A DNA stretch of 6,176 bases from Clostridia bacterium (GTDB lineage Bacteria > Bacillota > Clostridia > Christensenellales > CAG-314), in NCBI GenBank assembly GCA_017452035.1, contig JAFTNE010000143.1:1-6176 (forward strand). Reading direction: 5' to 3'. Under the pieces are notes generated by a model. The model had not been told where the DNA came from. It searched no databases and worked only from the letters and a program-made list of their open reading frames with translations. Every line of letters begins with the position of its first letter. The stretch's first letter is position 1. Shown here piece by piece: positions 5,974 to 6,176 of this stretch. The translations under genes were made by a program, and so were the position numbers.

Positions 5974-6176
5974 CCTCGCCTTCGTCCAAAGTGTCAAGCA
6001 TACCACTTTGCATTGCTACAGTGTAAGATTTAACGTCAATTTTCCAACCTGTAAGCTTAGCTGCCAAACGAGCGTTTTGACCTTCCTTACCGATAGCAAG
6101 AGAAAGTTTTTCGTCTGGAACAACCACCTTTGCCTCTTTGGTGTTTTCGTCAGCTTGAACGATAAGTACCTTTGCA
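5960..6176 (-). CDS. nusA: Transcription termination/antitermination factor NusA, C-terminal part (5' end beyond window)
   Basis: NusA binds RNA polymerase and nascent RNA and tunes pausing, hairpin-dependent termination and antitermination. The window holds the last 71 codons. [18 protein letters not shown] (17-34 of the fragment) followed by [16 protein letters not shown] (35-50) is the KH2 domain, with the GxxG loop GKEG. After it comes only a short acidic tail ([12 protein letters not shown]), so the AR1/AR2 acidic repeats of Escherichia coli NusA are absent, as is usual in Bacillota. The TAA stop lies 14 nt inside ylxR. All leucine codons seen are CTT or TTG, the same bias as infB. Confidence 0.97.
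   Translation of the reverse strand, partial: AKVLIVQADENTKEAKVVVPDEKLSLAIGKEGQNARLAAKLTGWKIDVKSYTVAMQSGMLDTLDEGEDDGE
5979..5983 (-). promoter_or_regulatory. Shine-Dalgarno of ylxR
   Basis: GAAGG reads 5983 to 5979, inside the nusA acidic-tail codons, 5 nt before the ATG at 5973. It supports this start over the upstream in-frame ATG at 6006. Confidence 0.65.

Noticed and set aside
5974..6006. An 11-residue N-terminal extension of YlxR from the ATG at 6006
   Set aside because: The extension is unlike the family, would overlap nusA by 47 nt, and the ATG at 5973 has a well-placed Shine-Dalgarno.
1..6176. Novel system, mobile element, CRISPR or horizontally acquired island
   Set aside because: Every base except two short gaps is in a conserved operon gene on one strand, with conserved order and no integrase, transposase, repeat array or target duplication.

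Overview
The window is a stretch of a conserved bacterial translation and transcription operon, with every gene on the minus strand. In transcription order (high to low coordinates) it holds: the 3' end of nusA, ylxR (rnpM), ylxQ, infB, rbfA, nrnA, truB and the 5' part of ribF. The order nusA-ylxR-ylxQ-infB-rbfA-nrnA-truB-ribF, with both small RNA-binding genes between nusA and infB and a DHH phosphoesterase between rbfA and truB, is typical of Bacillota, especially Clostridia; ylxP, found after infB in Bacillus, is absent. The base composition is moderately AT-rich, the proteins are notably rich in cysteine (NrnA, RibF, YlxR), and TGA is used as a stop (infB, rbfA, nrnA) with TGG for Trp, so this is the standard code and not a mollicute. 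An anaerobic, probably uncultured, clostridial-type bacterium is the best guess; nothing here fixes the genus.

Layout: nusA (KH2 end) overlaps ylxR by 14 nt; ylxR overlaps ylxQ by 11 nt; ylxQ is 19 nt from infB, which has the strongest Shine-Dalgarno in the window; infB overlaps rbfA by 4 nt (ATGA); rbfA overlaps nrnA by 29 nt; nrnA overlaps truB by 4 nt (ATGA); truB is 24 nt from ribF. No gap exceeds 24 nt, so there is no room for internal intrinsic terminators or ordinary promoters between genes, and translational coupling is likely throughout. Both ends run off the window inside genes.

How the genes work together: NusA acts on RNA polymerase elongation, pausing and termination; YlxR and YlxQ are small RNA binders; IF2 places initiator tRNA on the ribosome; RbfA matures the 30S subunit; NrnA degrades RNA dinucleotides and pAp; TruB makes pseudouridine 55 in tRNA; RibF makes FMN and FAD. 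This is housekeeping DNA. I found no mobile element, CRISPR, defence gene, RNA gene or new system. What deserves a second look is small scale: a perfect 14-bp inverted repeat inside nrnA just after the rbfA stop, two abutting hairpins at the end of ylxQ ahead of infB, a hairpin sitting between the Shine-Dalgarno and start of ribF, an extreme leucine/serine codon bias in infB that leaves the antisense frame almost open for 2.5 kb, a non-canonical nucleotide-binding motif in RibF, and an IF2 with an unusual low-complexity N-terminus.
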